This document shows positions 34,227 to 44,730 of a DNA stretch of 64,000 nucleotides, one piece after another (position 1 is the first letter of the stretch; every line of letters starts with the position of its first letter). A model generated the notes under the pieces. It was not told where the DNA came from. It was given only the letters and a program-made list of their open reading frames with translations, and did no database searches. A program made the position numbers and the translations under genes. Location of the stretch: assembly GCF_013348805.1 (NCBI RefSeq), contig NZ_CP054690.1, forward strand, positions 1,736,001 to 1,800,000, written 5' to 3'. The stretch comes from Rhodococcus sp. W8901. Lineage in GTDB: Bacteria; Actinomycetota; Actinomycetes; Mycobacteriales; Mycobacteriaceae.

Positions 34227-36068
34227 GTGGCGCAGGTCTGGCACGGGTTCTCCCGTGAGTTCGGTCGGCGGTTGCTGGGGGCAGCCGCCGCGGTGTCGGT
34301 GTTGACGGTGGCCGCGTGCACCGCCAATCCGCCACCGCCGGTGGAGAGCACCGACAGCCCCAAACCGACGACGGCCGTCCCGACGAAGAACACCGTCGTC
34401 GTCGCGATCGACGACGTCGGTATCGGGTTCAACCCGCATCTGCTCGCCGACCAGTCGCCCGCGAACTCCGCGGTGAGCGCCCTGGTGTTGCCGAGTCCGT
34501 TCCGCCCCGTGGTCGATCCGGCGCGGCCGGGCGTCACCACGTGGATTCCGGACCCGTCGGTGCTGGTCTCGGCCACAGCGACGCCCGAGACCCCTGCAAC
34601 TACCGACACGGCCCCCGAGACGCCCGACGTGGCTCCCGCGGTGCCGACCACGATCACCTACCAGCTGCGCAACGAGGCCCAGTGGTCCGACGGCGCCCCG
34701 ATCGCCGCCGAGGACTTCCGCTACCTGTGGCAGCAGATGATCAGCCAGCCCGGTGTCGTCGATCCCGCGGGATACGGGTTGATCGAGGACATCGCGTCGT
34801 CCGGTGGCGGGAAGACGGTGACGGTCAAGATGTCCGCGCCGTACCCCGCGTGGCGGGAGTTGTTCACCGATCTGCTGCCCTCTCACCTCGTGAAGGATTC
34901 GCCGGGCGGATTCGCGCGCGGTCTGGCGGACAACATCCCCGTGTCGGGTGGCCGGTTCCACATCAAGTCGGTCGATCGAGGTCGGGACGAGATCCAGCTC
35001 GAACGCAACGACCGGTTCTGGGACACCCCCGCTAAACCGGACCAGATCCTCATGCGGCGTGGCGGCTCGCCCGCGCAGCTCGCCGACTCGATGCGGTCCG
35101 GCGATGCGCAGGTGGCCCGCGTCCACAGCGGTGCCGCGACGCTTGCCCAGCTGTCGGTGATCCCGGACGTGCAGACCGGCACCGAGCTCCAGCCCCGCGT
35201 GCTGTCGGTGACGCTCAACGGACGGGTCCCCGCCCTGGCCGACCGGCAGGTCCGCAGGGGGCTCCTGGGCCTGCTGGACCCGAATCTGCTCGCGACGGTC
35301 GGTGCCGGCAGCGAGTCGGCGGCGGTGCCGGCGCGAGCACAGATTCTGGCTCCGTCCGACCCGGGTTACGCGCCCACCGCACCGCCACCGCCGACGCGTG
35401 AGCAGGCGTTCGGGCTGCTGGCCGCCGCCGGCTACCAGTTGCTTCCCACCACCACCACCGAGGGCGCTGCCCCCGAGACCCTGACGGAGGGCCGGATGGT
35501 GCACGACGGCGAACAGTTGACGCTGGTGCTGGGCGCCCCCGAGAACGACGACACCGCGGTCGCGGTCGCGAACACGGTGGCCGACCAGTGGCGTGGGGCC
35601 GGTATCGCCGCCTCGGTCCTGTCGCTGCCCGCCGAGGAGCTGTACGGGGAGGCGCTGGCGTCGGGCCGGGTCGATGCGGTCGTCGGCTGGGAACGCGCCG
35701 GATCGGATCCGGCGACCTCCCTCGCCTCCCGTTTCGGATGCCTGCCGTTGACGGCTTCCGAGGCCGCCTCCGCGACACCGGAACCGGGTTCCACGTCGGC
35801 CCGCGAGTTGCGGTCGCCGAGCAATCTCTCGGGCCTGTGTGAACCGGCGCTGCAGCCGGCGATCGACGAGGCGCTGCGCGGCCAGGGTGACGTGGCGCGG
35901 GTGATCGCGGACGCCGAGCCCAAGCTGTGGGATCTGGCGGCGGTACTGCCGGTGCTCCAGGACAACACGGTGGTCGCGGTGGGCCCCGGCGTGCAGGGCG
36001 TCGTGATGGGCGGTCCGGTCCAGGTCGGCATCTTCACGGATGCCGGAGCGTGGACGCGGACGAAGTGA
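34227..36068 (+). CDS. lpqW: LpqW-like lipoprotein (SBP_bac_5 fold)
   Basis: 613 residues from the GTG at 34227, with GGGAGGA upstream. The signal peptide ends in TVAAC (lipid-modified Cys). A Pro/Thr-rich linker follows. The remainder has the oligopeptide-binding fold ([60 protein letters not shown]). LpqW in mycobacteria is not a transporter subunit; it directs intermediates between PIM6 and lipoarabinomannan, acting with PimE and MptB. Co-location with pimE and typA supports it. The mshB start lies 14 bases after its stop. Confidence 0.86.
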   Translation: MAQVWHGFSREFGRRLLGAAAAVSVLTVAACTANPPPPVESTDSPKPTTAVPTKNTVVVAIDDVGIGFNPHLLADQSPANSAVSALVLPSPFRPVVDPARPGVTTWIPDPSVLVSATATPETPATTDTAPETPDVAPAVPTTITYQLRNEAQWSDGAPIAAEDFRYLWQQMISQPGVVDPAGYGLIEDIASSGGGKTVTVKMSAPYPAWRELFTDLLPSHLVKDSPGGFARGLADNIPVSGGRFHIKSVDRGRDEIQLERNDRFWDTPAKPDQILMRRGGSPAQLADSMRSGDAQVARVHSGAATLAQLSVIPDVQTGTELQPRVLSVTLNGRVPALADRQVRRGLLGLLDPNLLATVGAGSESAAVPARAQILAPSDPGYAPTAPPPPTREQAFGLLAAAGYQLLPTTTTEGAAPETLTEGRMVHDGEQLTLVLGAPENDDTAVAVANTVADQWRGAGIAASVLSLPAEELYGEALASGRVDAVVGWERAGSDPATSLASRFGCLPLTASEAASATPEPGSTSARELRSPSNLSGLCEPALQPAIDEALRGQGDVARVIADAEPKLWDLAAVLPVLQDNTVVAVGPGVQGVVMGGPVQVGIFTDAGAWTRTK

Positions 36069-36081
36069 GCGAGAGAAACGA

Positions 36082-36966
36082 GTGGTTGTGAACGGTCGGC
36101 GCATCCTGTTCGTCCATGCGCATCCCGATGACGAGACCCTGACCACGGGCGGCACCATCGCGCGCTACGCGGCGGACGGGGCCGAGGTGACGGTGCTGAC
36201 GTGCACCCTCGGCGAGGAGGGGGAGGTTATCGGTGACCGGTGGGCCGGTCTGGTGGCCGACCGCTCCGATCAGCTGGGGGGCTTCCGGATCCTGGAACTG
36301 ACCCGCGCACTCGAGGCCCTCGGCGCCTCCGAGCCGCGATTCCTCGGCGGCGCCGGGCGGTGGCGCGATTCGGGCATGGCCGGGACGCCGTCGGCGGCGA
36401 ACCCGCGCGCATTCGTCAACGCCGATCAGGACGAGGCGGTCGGGGAACTGGTCGCGGTCATCCGCGAACTGCGTCCGCAGGTCGTGGTCACGTACGACCC
36501 GGTCGGCGGGTACGGGCATCCGGATCACGTTCGGGCGCATCACCTCACGACCGCCGCGGTGGAGGCCGCGGGCACCGACGCCTTCCCCGAGGCGGGCGGG
36601 CCGTGGGAGGTCGCGAAGTTCTACTGGACGGTGACCGAGGAGTCCGCGCTCGAAGCGGGGATCGCCGCGATCGATGCCGTGCCCGAGGGCTGGCGGTTGC
36701 CCGAGCCGGGCGAGCTGCCACGCGTGCCGGACTCGACGGTCACCGCGGTGGTGGACGTCGCGCCGGTGATGGCGGCGAAGCTCGCGGGTCTCCGCGCGCA
36801 CCGCACCCAGGTGACGGTGGCGCCGTCCGGCACGGAGTTCGCGTTGTCGAACGATGTCGCGCAACCGGTCCTGTCCGAGGAACACTTCGTGCTGGTCCGT
36901 GGACAGTCCGGTCCCGTCGACGAGCGTGGGCGTGAGACGGACCTGTGCGCCGGACTCGGGTCCTGA
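36082..36966 (+). CDS. mshB: Mycothiol biosynthesis deacetylase MshB
   Basis: 294 residues from the GTG at 36082. Zinc-site motif VHAHPDDE (about 11-18) gives His14 and Asp17, with the third ligand in [11 protein letters not shown] (about 148-158). These are the features of the LmbE/PIG-L family. MshB removes acetate from GlcNAc-inositol, the second step to mycothiol. [20 protein letters not shown] and [20 protein letters not shown] are MshB-like. A GTG at 36088 is a possible start. The family's later amidase (Mca) is a relative; the syntenic place (Rv1170) favours mshB. Confidence 0.92.
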   Translation: MVVNGRRILFVHAHPDDETLTTGGTIARYAADGAEVTVLTCTLGEEGEVIGDRWAGLVADRSDQLGGFRILELTRALEALGASEPRFLGGAGRWRDSGMAGTPSAANPRAFVNADQDEAVGELVAVIRELRPQVVVTYDPVGGYGHPDHVRAHHLTTAAVEAAGTDAFPEAGGPWEVAKFYWTVTEESALEAGIAAIDAVPEGWRLPEPGELPRVPDSTVTAVVDVAPVMAAKLAGLRAHRTQVTVAPSGTEFALSNDVAQPVLSEEHFVLVRGQSGPVDERGRETDLCAGLGS

Positions 36967-37321
36967 GGGCGGTCCAGCCGAGTGGGATGTCCGGACGGTG
37001 TCGGCGCATCCAGGCCCCGACGGTGCCGTCACGCCAGTTCTCCTCGAACTTCGACGGGAATACCGCTGCGGTAGAAGTGCGGTAGGGCTGTCGCTCCCGC
37101 AGTCGGGACCCCATCGCTCGGTCGGTGGTGTCGCGAACGTGCTGCGACGCCCCGGCACCGGATACACCACGCCACGGGATCTCCGTGACCGTCGAGCGGT
37201 CGGACCTGGTGAACCTACCCGGGCTCGTCGCCGCCCCACTCGCCGTATGCTGTGATCTACGCCACGTTCGTGGGGGTCCGTTCGTCGGCGCATGCAGCTG
37301 TCGAACGGGAGGGTGCGGCGG
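36967..37321. other. 355-base region after mshB, with a possible minus-strand gene remnant
   Basis: No intact gene was seen. On the minus strand, about 36968-37111 reads MGSRLRERQPYRTSTAAVFP followed by SKFEENWRDGTVGAWMRRHR and PDIPLGWTA. This looks like protein rather than noise, but the frame continues into the mshB antisense strand without a plausible stop. It could be the remains of a displaced or truncated gene. Confidence 0.4.
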
Positions 37322-37480
37322 ATGTACAACTGGGAACTCCAGAATGCGATCACGGCGTTCGTGGACAGTCTGCGGCCGATGGCCCCGTACTTCCACGACC
37401 TCTACATCGGGTCGTTGCACGCGTTCGTGCATCAGCAGAGCGAGCTGCTCACGATGCTCGGCTACCCGCCGGTCCCGTGA
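37322..37480 (+). CDS. 52-residue small protein of unknown function
   Basis: An ATG at 37322 is preceded by GGGAGGGTGCGGCGG. The product, MYNWELQNAITAFVDSLRPM followed by APYFHDLYIGSLHAFVHQQS and ELLTMLGYPPVP, is a soluble, helical, aromatic-rich peptide. Its composition is unlike random GC-rich frames, and codon third positions are mostly G/C. No family was recognised. It precedes the Rv1171-like gene by 50 bases and may be in the same transcript. Confidence 0.6.
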   Translation: MYNWELQNAITAFVDSLRPMAPYFHDLYIGSLHAFVHQQSELLTMLGYPPVP

Positions 37481-37530
37481 CCCGGACCCCGCCGTGGCGG
37501 CGCCGTCGCGAATAGACCACGATCGGTGAC

Positions 37531-37944
37531 ATGACCGTCGAGAGCCACCCCGTCGAGCCGCCCGTGTCCACCGCCGAAGCCCGCACGACACTGGCGTTGC
37601 TCACGTTCGACGGGTTCCTGTGCGCGGTGCTCTCGGTGCTGTTCCTGCCCGCCTACCTCGGGACGACACCGTTCCCGGTGAGCATCCTCGTCGCGGCCGT
37701 GGTCAACCTGCTGCTGGTGCTCGGTGCGCGCAAGTTCACGGAGCGGCCGATCCTCGCCGCGCTGCCGATCTTCGGCTGGCTGTTCGGGTTCGGCCTGTGC
37801 GTGATCGGCGGACCGGGCGGCGACGTGCTGGTGTTCGAGGACTGGCGCACGCTGCTGCTGTTCGTCGCGGCGGTGCTGCCGGCCGGGGTCTACCTGTTCC
37901 GCGTCCAGCTCGACTCGATCGTGGCCCGGGCCCAGCAGGGCTGA
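37531..37944 (+). CDS. Four-helix membrane protein (Rv1171-like)
   Basis: 137 residues. After a polar N-terminus come about four membrane helices (FDGFLCAVLSVLFLPAYLG, PVSILVAAVVNLLLVLGARK, LAALPIFGWLFGFGLCVIGG and LLLFVAAVLPAGVYLF). No motif of known function was seen. In M. tuberculosis the gene after mshB (Rv1171) encodes a protein of similar length and layout. Confidence 0.75.
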   Translation: MTVESHPVEPPVSTAEARTTLALLTFDGFLCAVLSVLFLPAYLGTTPFPVSILVAAVVNLLLVLGARKFTERPILAALPIFGWLFGFGLCVIGGPGGDVLVFEDWRTLLLFVAAVLPAGVYLFRVQLDSIVARAQQG

Positions 37945-38030
37945 TGCCGTCCGGACCGTCGGCGGGCACGGCCGCTCGGTGAGGCCGTGCGCGGGTGGGA
38001 ATTCCTGCCCGTGCACGACCCCGAGCGCGG

Positions 38031-39650
38031 CTATTTCTTGTAGAACGCGGTCACGTCGTCGTTCCCGATCAGATCCGGAACGGTCCAGCCGTCCAGGTCG
38101 TACTCGCTCATGAACTGCTCGGCCAGACCCTTCATCGCGGAGACACCCCCGCGATTCTCCGCCGCGAACAGCAGTTCGGCCTTGACGTTCTCGTGGTTGC
38201 CGGAGTAGTTGCGCTCGTAGAGTTCGTGCCGTCCGCCGAACTCGGATCCGATCGAGTCCCACAGTGCCTTCATGACCTTGACCCGGTCGACGGCCGTGAT
38301 CCCGTCGCTGCCGCGGACGTACTTGTCGAGGTACGGACGGACGTCGGGGTTCTTGAAGTCCGCCGCCGACGACGGCAGATAGATCAGGCCGGAGGCGACG
38401 TCCTGTTCGATGATCTCCTTGATCCGCGGGTAACCCTGGATCATGAACATCCGGTAGGTGAGCCCGTACTCGAGCTTCGGGATGACGGTGTCGCCGATCC
38501 ACTGTTCCGGGTCACGCGCCATCGATTCGCTCAGCGACCAGAACAGGTTGCGCCAGCCGATCACCTCACCGACGCGGGTCTGGACGCCGCGGAAGCCGCC
38601 GGCGCCGGTGGCGTCGAGGGCCTTCATCAGCAGTCCGGCGATGAAGTCGAGCTTGACCGCCAGCCGGGTGCAACCCTGGAAGGTGAACCGCGGCAGGAAG
38701 CCGGACTGGGGGAAGAAGGCGTTGATCTTCTCCACGTCGCCGTACATGAAGACGTTCTCCCAGGGCACCAGCACCTTGTCGAAGATGAAGATGGCGTCGT
38801 TCTCGTCCATCCGGGACGAGAGCGGGTAGTCGAACGGGGAGCCGACGACGGCGGCGTTCTGCGAGTACGACGCGCGCGAGATCAGTTTGATACCCGGCGC
38901 GTCCATCGGCACCGTGCAGATCAGCGCGTATTCCTTCTTCTTGATCGGCAGCCCGTAGTGCGCGATGAAGTTGTAGTTGGTGATCGCCGATCCGGTGGCG
39001 ACGACCTTCGCGCCGGAGACGATCAGACCGGCGTCGGTCTCCTTCTCGACCTTCATGAACACGTCACCGACCTGGTCCGGAGGCAGCTGACGGTCGACCG
39101 GCGGGTTGATGATCGCGTGGTTCCAGTACAGGACCTTCTCCTGCGACTCGTGGTACCAGCGCTTGGCGTTGTCCTGGAACGGCGCGTAGAGCTCGCTGTT
39201 GGCGTTGAGAGTGCCGAGGAAGCTGGCCTTGTAGTCGGGGGAGCGGCCCATCCAGCCGTAGGTCATGCGGGCCCAGGTGGCGATCGCGTCGCGTTCGCGG
39301 AGCAGATCGTCGGAACTGGTGGGGGTCTTGAAGAACGGCATGGTGATGCCGCCGTTGCCGGTGTCGGTGGGGCAGGTGAGCGTGTCGACGTGCTCACCGG
39401 TGTGCAGCGCGTCGTACAGGCGTGCCGTCATCCGGATCGAGTTGCGGAAGGCCGGGTGGTTCCAGAACTCCTTGACCTTCTCGCCGTGCAGGTAGATTTC
39501 GCGGCCGTCCTTGATCGACTCGATGTACTCGTCGCCGGTCATGGGGCGGGATGCGAAGTTCGTGGTCCGGTTCGCGTCGGAGTCGGCCGCGACATTGACC
39601 TGCGAACGGTCGACGTCCGTGTCGGTGGGGCGGGGCTCGGTGGTGGTCAT
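38031..39650 (-). CDS. pheA1: Phenol/4-hydroxyphenylacetate-type monooxygenase, oxygenase component PheA1
   Basis: 539 residues. This is the HpaB/PheA family of FADH2-using monooxygenases: [20 protein letters not shown] at the N-terminus, then the acyl-CoA-dehydrogenase-like core with [40 protein letters not shown] and [13 protein letters not shown]. It ortho-hydroxylates phenol to catechol, taking FADH2 from PheA2. The ATG at 39650 has AGGAGA upstream; it lies 25 bases after pheA2 in one transcript. The nearby catABC genes consume catechol, which favours phenol over 4-hydroxyphenylacetate. Exact substrate range is not provable here. Confidence 0.88.
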   Translation of the reverse strand: MTTTEPRPTDTDVDRSQVNVAADSDANRTTNFASRPMTGDEYIESIKDGREIYLHGEKVKEFWNHPAFRNSIRMTARLYDALHTGEHVDTLTCPTDTGNGGITMPFFKTPTSSDDLLRERDAIATWARMTYGWMGRSPDYKASFLGTLNANSELYAPFQDNAKRWYHESQEKVLYWNHAIINPPVDRQLPPDQVGDVFMKVEKETDAGLIVSGAKVVATGSAITNYNFIAHYGLPIKKKEYALICTVPMDAPGIKLISRASYSQNAAVVGSPFDYPLSSRMDENDAIFIFDKVLVPWENVFMYGDVEKINAFFPQSGFLPRFTFQGCTRLAVKLDFIAGLLMKALDATGAGGFRGVQTRVGEVIGWRNLFWSLSESMARDPEQWIGDTVIPKLEYGLTYRMFMIQGYPRIKEIIEQDVASGLIYLPSSAADFKNPDVRPYLDKYVRGSDGITAVDRVKVMKALWDSIGSEFGGRHELYERNYSGNHENVKAELLFAAENRGGVSAMKGLAEQFMSEYDLDGWTVPDLIGNDDVTAFYKK

Positions 39651-39675
39651 CGTTTCTCCTGCATCGGGGATGGGG

Positions 39676-40239
39676 TCAATTGGTTGCACCGGACAGGTGC
39701 AGGGGTGTGAAAGTGGTCTCGGAGTCGAACCATCCGCGGTGCGGATCGTCCATCGATCCGTTCCAGGCGGCACTCCCGCTCGGTGCTCCGAGATCGTGGA
39801 ATGTGCTGCGGTAGAAGAGCAACGGATCGGTGTCACGGAACTGGGCATCGACGATCTCGCCGATGAAGATCACGTGGTCGCCGCCGTCGTACTCGCGCCA
39901 CGGAACGCACGACAGGGTGGCGGCGCTGCCGGCCAGCACGGGCGCGGTGGGCCCCTGGGCCCACACCGGTTCGGGGGACTGCGGGCGACCGGCGAAGTGA
40001 AGCGCGACGTCGGTCTGGTCCGCGGCGAGGATGTTGACCGCGAACGGTGCGCCGGACAGGAACGCGCAGGCTTTGGACGTGCGGGTCAGGGTTACCTGGC
40101 ACAATCGCGGTTCGATCGAGACTGCGGTGAAGGCCGTCACCGTTGCGCCGTGGGGCGTACCGTCCTGCCGGGTGCAAGTGATGACGGTGACCCCACTTGC
40201 GAACTGTCCGAATATGTTTCGCAGTCGACGCGAATCCAT
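39676..40239 (-). CDS. pheA2: Flavin reductase PheA2
   Basis: 187 residues. The flavin-reductase split-barrel is shown by [20 protein letters not shown] (about 7-26), [38 protein letters not shown] and [13 protein letters not shown]. It reduces FAD with NADH and supplies it to PheA1. It is the first gene of the pheA2-pheA1 operon, an order that differs from the oxygenase-first order seen in some rhodococci. The ATG at 40239 follows GGAGCCCC. A palindrome at 40292-40312 lies in its promoter region. Confidence 0.88.
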   Translation of the reverse strand: MDSRRLRNIFGQFASGVTVITCTRQDGTPHGATVTAFTAVSIEPRLCQVTLTRTSKACAFLSGAPFAVNILAADQTDVALHFAGRPQSPEPVWAQGPTAPVLAGSAATLSCVPWREYDGGDHVIFIGEIVDAQFRDTDPLLFYRSTFHDLGAPSGSAAWNGSMDDPHRGWFDSETTFTPLHLSGATN

Positions 40240-40291
40240 GTCGGGGCTCCTTGCTGGTGGTCGTTGGCTGTGACGGAGACCATAGGTCGAT

Positions 40292-40312
40292 CGGATCGCG
40301 GTAGGCGATCCG
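40292..40312. promoter_or_regulatory. 8-bp inverted repeat in the phe control region
   Basis: CGGATCGC (40292-40299) and GCGATCCG (40305-40312) flank GGTAG. It is 53 bases upstream of pheA2 and 124 before the AraC-type regulator, so it may be a regulator site. Confidence 0.5.
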
Positions 40313-40435
40313 CTGAGCGGCCTCACTATCCGGATTGCGCGACGGGTTCGACCACCCGTTATTGCCAGAGGAGGTGTTCCCGATCACACTGGGGCCGAAG
40401 TCCCGAACTGGACGGGATGGGAAGGGTGCGAGGGT

Positions 40436-41368
40436 ATGGCGATGAACGTGGCCGCCGATCCGGGGGATTGGGACGAGGCGGAGAACGTGGTCTCGAATGC
40501 GTACTTCCCGCACGACCTGATGCCGCTGTCGGCCGGATCGGAGCCGCATCTGAACGTGCGGGCGATGCAGATCGGGCCGCTCCGTCTGGCGCGGATCGGT
40601 TGGGGAGCCGAGGTTTCCGTCGACACGGAGCATCCCGGCGGGTATGCGGTGAACATCCCGCTGTCGGGTCGGATCGAATCCGTGACCGCCGGCGGTGACG
40701 TGATATCGGGTGTCGGGAAGGCGTCCGTGTTCCGGCCGGACACCCCGGCCGTGATCACCCGGTGGACCGCCGACTGCGAGATCGTCGGTGTCAAGGTGGA
40801 CCGGGACTACCTGCACCGCGAGCTGGGGCGTGTCCTCGGCCGTCCCGACCGCCGACTGCCCGATCAGGTGGACCTGTCGACGGAGGCCGGGCAGACCTGG
40901 ATGGCGTTGTTGCGCTCGATCGTCCAGCAGGCCCGGGGCGGCGAGGGGCTGTGGCAGACCCCGGTCGTCGCGGAGCAGTTGTCGGGGGCCATCACGGGCG
41001 CGTTCGTACTGGCGGCGATGCCCGACGACGCGGCCGCGGCCCCGCGGCCGCGGATCGTCAAGCGGGTCCTCGACCGGATCGACGACGACCCGTCCCTCGC
41101 CTGGACTGCGAGCGACATGGCCGAGGCCGCGGGTGTGAGTGTGCGCCGGTTGCAGGAGGGATTCCGGGAGTACCTGGGCATGTGCCCGCGGGACTACCTG
41201 CTAGACGTCCGGCTCTCACGCATCCACGACGACCTGGTGACCGGGGATCCGTCGGTCACGTCGGTGACCGACGTCGCCCTGCGCTGGGGTATTACCCACA
41301 CCGGACGGTTTGCGGCGGCCTATCGACGCAAGTACGGGTACGCGCCCTCGGAGACGTTGCGTTCCTGA
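40436..41368 (+). CDS. AraC-family regulator of the phenol genes
   Basis: 310 residues. The N-terminal half is an AraC-binding-like sensor domain (HPGGYAVNIPLSGRIESVTA). The C-terminal ~100 residues are the double helix-turn-helix: WTASDMAEAAGVSVRRLQEG and later VTDVALRWGITHTGRFAAAY followed by RRKYGYAPSETL. Divergent orientation to pheA2-pheA1 suggests activation of those genes by phenol, as with PheR-type regulators of rhodococci. Start ATG with GAGGG just upstream. It is convergent with the IclR gene. Confidence 0.88.
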   Translation: MAMNVAADPGDWDEAENVVSNAYFPHDLMPLSAGSEPHLNVRAMQIGPLRLARIGWGAEVSVDTEHPGGYAVNIPLSGRIESVTAGGDVISGVGKASVFRPDTPAVITRWTADCEIVGVKVDRDYLHRELGRVLGRPDRRLPDQVDLSTEAGQTWMALLRSIVQQARGGEGLWQTPVVAEQLSGAITGAFVLAAMPDDAAAAPRPRIVKRVLDRIDDDPSLAWTASDMAEAAGVSVRRLQEGFREYLGMCPRDYLLDVRLSRIHDDLVTGDPSVTSVTDVALRWGITHTGRFAAAYRRKYGYAPSETLRS

Positions 41369-41383
41369 TGTTCTCGTATCGGG

Positions 41384-42154
41384 TCATCCGCGGTGGCCGA
41401 GGTCGGCGCTGAGCGCGTCCGCGGCGGCGACGACGTGCTGTGCGGCCGCGTCGCGGAACTGTTCGGGGGTGTGTCGTCCGGAGGAGGTGGAGCACGCGGT
41501 GACGGCGACGACGGTTCCCGCCGCGTCCCGCACGGGGGCGGCGATCGAGATCAGGCCCTCCTCGAGTTCGGCTGCGGTCAGCGCGTAGCCCTGGTCGCGG
41601 ACCCTGGCCAGCTCTGCGCGCAATTCGTCGGGCGTTCCGAGGGTTGCCGGCGCCAGCTTGTCGAATCGGGTTGTGGCGATCACCCGGTCGACGGTCTCGT
41701 CCGGCGCCCAGGCGAGCAGTGCACGCCCCATCGACGTCGCGTAGGCAGGCACGCGGGTGCCGACCGAGACGTTGATGCTCATGATCCGGCGCACGGGCAC
41801 GCGGGCGGCGTACACCACGTCGCCCCCGTCGAGTACACCCAGCGAGGCGGATTCGCCTGTGCGCTCGGACAGTTGGACGAGCCGCGGCATCGCGGACTCG
41901 ACGAGTGCGTGGGACGCGGAGTAGTGCTGGCCGATGCTGAGCACGCGGGGAGTGAGCGACCACCGGGTCCCGTTCGCGGCGACATAGCCGAGCTTCTGCA
42001 GGGTGAGCAGGATGCGGCGTACCGCCGGGCGGGACAGGTCGGTCTTGGCGGCGAGTTCGGCCAGCGACGGGGTGGGGTCCTGCTCGTCGAATGCGAGCAG
42101 GACGGCGAAGCCCCGTTCGATGCTCTGGATGAAATCCCGGTCTTCGTTCGGCAT
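41384..42154 (-). CDS. catR: IclR-family regulator of the cat operon
   Basis: 256 residues. The N-terminal winged helix (DFIQSIERGFAVLLAFDEQD, then SLAELAAKTDLSRPAVRRIL) and the IclR effector domain (SLGVLDGGDVVYAARVPVRR, GRALLAWAPDE, TACSTSSGR) are clear. The sequence type matches the PcaR/PobR/CatR group that senses aromatic intermediates. It is divergent from catA; a perfect 7-bp palindrome between the two (42255-42271) is a candidate operator. The symbol follows the rhodococcal catRABC naming and is inferred from position. AGGAG precedes the ATG. Confidence 0.85.
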   Translation of the reverse strand: MPNEDRDFIQSIERGFAVLLAFDEQDPTPSLAELAAKTDLSRPAVRRILLTLQKLGYVAANGTRWSLTPRVLSIGQHYSASHALVESAMPRLVQLSERTGESASLGVLDGGDVVYAARVPVRRIMSINVSVGTRVPAYATSMGRALLAWAPDETVDRVIATTRFDKLAPATLGTPDELRAELARVRDQGYALTAAELEEGLISIAAPVRDAAGTVVAVTACSTSSGRHTPEQFRDAAAQHVVAAADALSADLGHRG

Positions 42155-42184
42155 CTGATGCTCCTGGCTGCGGGTTCGGTGTGA

Positions 42185-43210
<1,026 letters not shown>

Positions 43211-43217
43211 GTCGAAG

Positions 43218-43252
43218 CGAATGCCGGTGTCCCACTGGGGCGCCGGCATTCG
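43218..43252 (+). terminator. Hairpin between catA and catB
   Basis: CGAATGCCGG (43218-43227) and CCGGCATTCG (43243-43252) form a 10-bp stem. It begins seven bases after the catA stop. Because catB and catC follow on the same strand, it may give partial termination or protect the catA message. Confidence 0.6.
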
Positions 43253-43282
43253 GTGCTTCCCGATCCGATTGAGAGCTGTTCG

Positions 43283-44410
43283 ATGCCCGACCCTGATCTC
43301 GCAATCGTCTCCGTCGAGACGACCATCATCGACGTGCCACTGGTGCGTCCGCACAAGTTCGCCACCACCACCGCGGAGAAGCAGTCGATTCTGCTGGTCG
43401 CGATCACCACTGCCGGCGGCGTCACCGGCCACGGTGAGGGCGTGGTGCCCGGTGGGCCCTGGTGGGGTGGTGAATCCGTAGAGACGATGAAGGTGATTGT
43501 CGACCGTTACATCGCGCCGTACATCATCGGGCGTGGTGTCGACGAGATCACCGGCATCATGGTGGATCTCGAGAAGATCGTCGCCAATGCCCGGTTCGCG
43601 AAGGCTGCCGTCGACGTCGCGCTGCACGACGCGTACGCCCGGCACCTCGGCGTGGGGGTGCACACGCTGCTCGGTGGCGCGTTCCGGACCGGCGTCGACG
43701 TCCGCTGGGCTCTCGGAGCCGCTCCGGTCGAGGAGATCCTCGAGGAGGTCGCGCACAGGATGGAGGCGCGCCTGAACTTCTCCTTCAAGCTCAAGATGGG
43801 TGCGCTGGACCCGGCCGTCGATACGGAGCGGGTGGTCTCGATCGCACAGTCGCTCAGCGGCAAGGCGGGCGTGAGCATCGACGTCAACGCGCGATGGGAT
43901 CGGTTCACCGCGTTGCGTTTCGTGCCCGAACTCGTCGACGGCGGCGTCGAACTCGTCGAGCAACCCACCCCCGCCGAGCAGATCGAGGTGCTCGCCGAGC
44001 TCAACCACCTCGTCGCCGCACCGGTCATGGCCGACGAATCGGTGCACACGCCGCACGACGCCCTCGAGATCGCCCGCGCCGGTGCCGCCGACGTCATCGC
44101 CCTCAAGACAACGAAATGCGGTGGGCTGCAACGCAGCAAGGAGGTGGTCGCGGTCGCGAAGGCGGCCGGCATCCGTTGCCACGGCGCCACGTCCATCGAG
44201 GGGCCCATCGGCACCGCCGCGTCGATCCACTTCGCCTGCGCCGAACCGGGTATCAACTTCGGAACCGAACTGTTCGGCCCTCAGCTGTTCGCCGTCGAAC
44301 TGCTGCAGACACCACTCGACTACTCCGCCGGCCAGGTCCACCTGCCATCCGGACCCGGGCTCGGCGTCGAACTGGACATGGACGTCGTCAGGCACCTCGC
44401 CCGCGACTGA
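43283..44410 (+). CDS. catB: Muconate cycloisomerase CatB
   Basis: 375 residues from the ATG at 43283. Enolase-superfamily features are the capping domain, the KLKMG lysine motif (about 178), the metal ligands in SIDVNARWD, ELVEQPTPAEQ and VMADESVHTP, and the second acid/base Lys in VIALKTTKCGG. CatB converts cis,cis-muconate to muconolactone. It sits between catA and catC. Confidence 0.93.
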   Translation: MPDPDLAIVSVETTIIDVPLVRPHKFATTTAEKQSILLVAITTAGGVTGHGEGVVPGGPWWGGESVETMKVIVDRYIAPYIIGRGVDEITGIMVDLEKIVANARFAKAAVDVALHDAYARHLGVGVHTLLGGAFRTGVDVRWALGAAPVEEILEEVAHRMEARLNFSFKLKMGALDPAVDTERVVSIAQSLSGKAGVSIDVNARWDRFTALRFVPELVDGGVELVEQPTPAEQIEVLAELNHLVAAPVMADESVHTPHDALEIARAGAADVIALKTTKCGGLQRSKEVVAVAKAAGIRCHGATSIEGPIGTAASIHFACAEPGINFGTELFGPQLFAVELLQTPLDYSAGQVHLPSGPGLGVELDMDVVRHLARD

Positions 44411-44448
44411 TCACACGCACGGAGAGCACGGAGAACGAGGAGAACTTC

Positions 44449-44730
44449 ATGGCACTGTTCCACGTCCGGATGGACGTCGACATTCCCCGCGATCTGGATC
44501 CCGGGGTGCGCGACGAGACGATCGCGCGGGAGAAGGCGTATTCACAGGATCTCCAGCGTCAGGGCAAGTGGGCGCATCTCTGGCGAATCGTCGGGCAGTA
44601 CAGCAACATCAGCATCTTCGACGTGGACTCGGCCGACGAACTCCACGAGCTCCTGTGGAGCTTGCCGCTGTTCCCGTACATGACGATCGAGGTCACGCCG
44701 ATGACGAAGCACGGCAGCTCGATCCGCTAG
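44449..44730 (+). CDS. catC: Muconolactone isomerase CatC
   Basis: 93 residues. It starts MALFHVRMDVDIPRD, with KAYSQDLQRQGKWAHLWRIV and DELHELLWSLPLFPYMTIEV, the full signature of muconolactone delta-isomerases. It turns muconolactone into 3-oxoadipate enol-lactone. GAGGAGAAC precedes the ATG. Later 3-oxoadipate-pathway genes (pcaD, pcaIJ, pcaF) are not in the window. The stop overlaps the convergent membrane-protein gene by four bases. Confidence 0.95.
   Translation: MALFHVRMDVDIPRDLDPGVRDETIAREKAYSQDLQRQGKWAHLWRIVGQYSNISIFDVDSADELHELLWSLPLFPYMTIEVTPMTKHGSSIR

Noticed and set aside
32215..34335. 706-codon minus-strand open frame opposite typA
   Set aside because: typA is unmistakable on the plus strand; the antisense product is low-complexity.
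36968..37111. Transposase fragment on the minus strand
   Set aside because: The peptide looks protein-like, but no transposase motif, terminal repeat or target duplication could be recognised.
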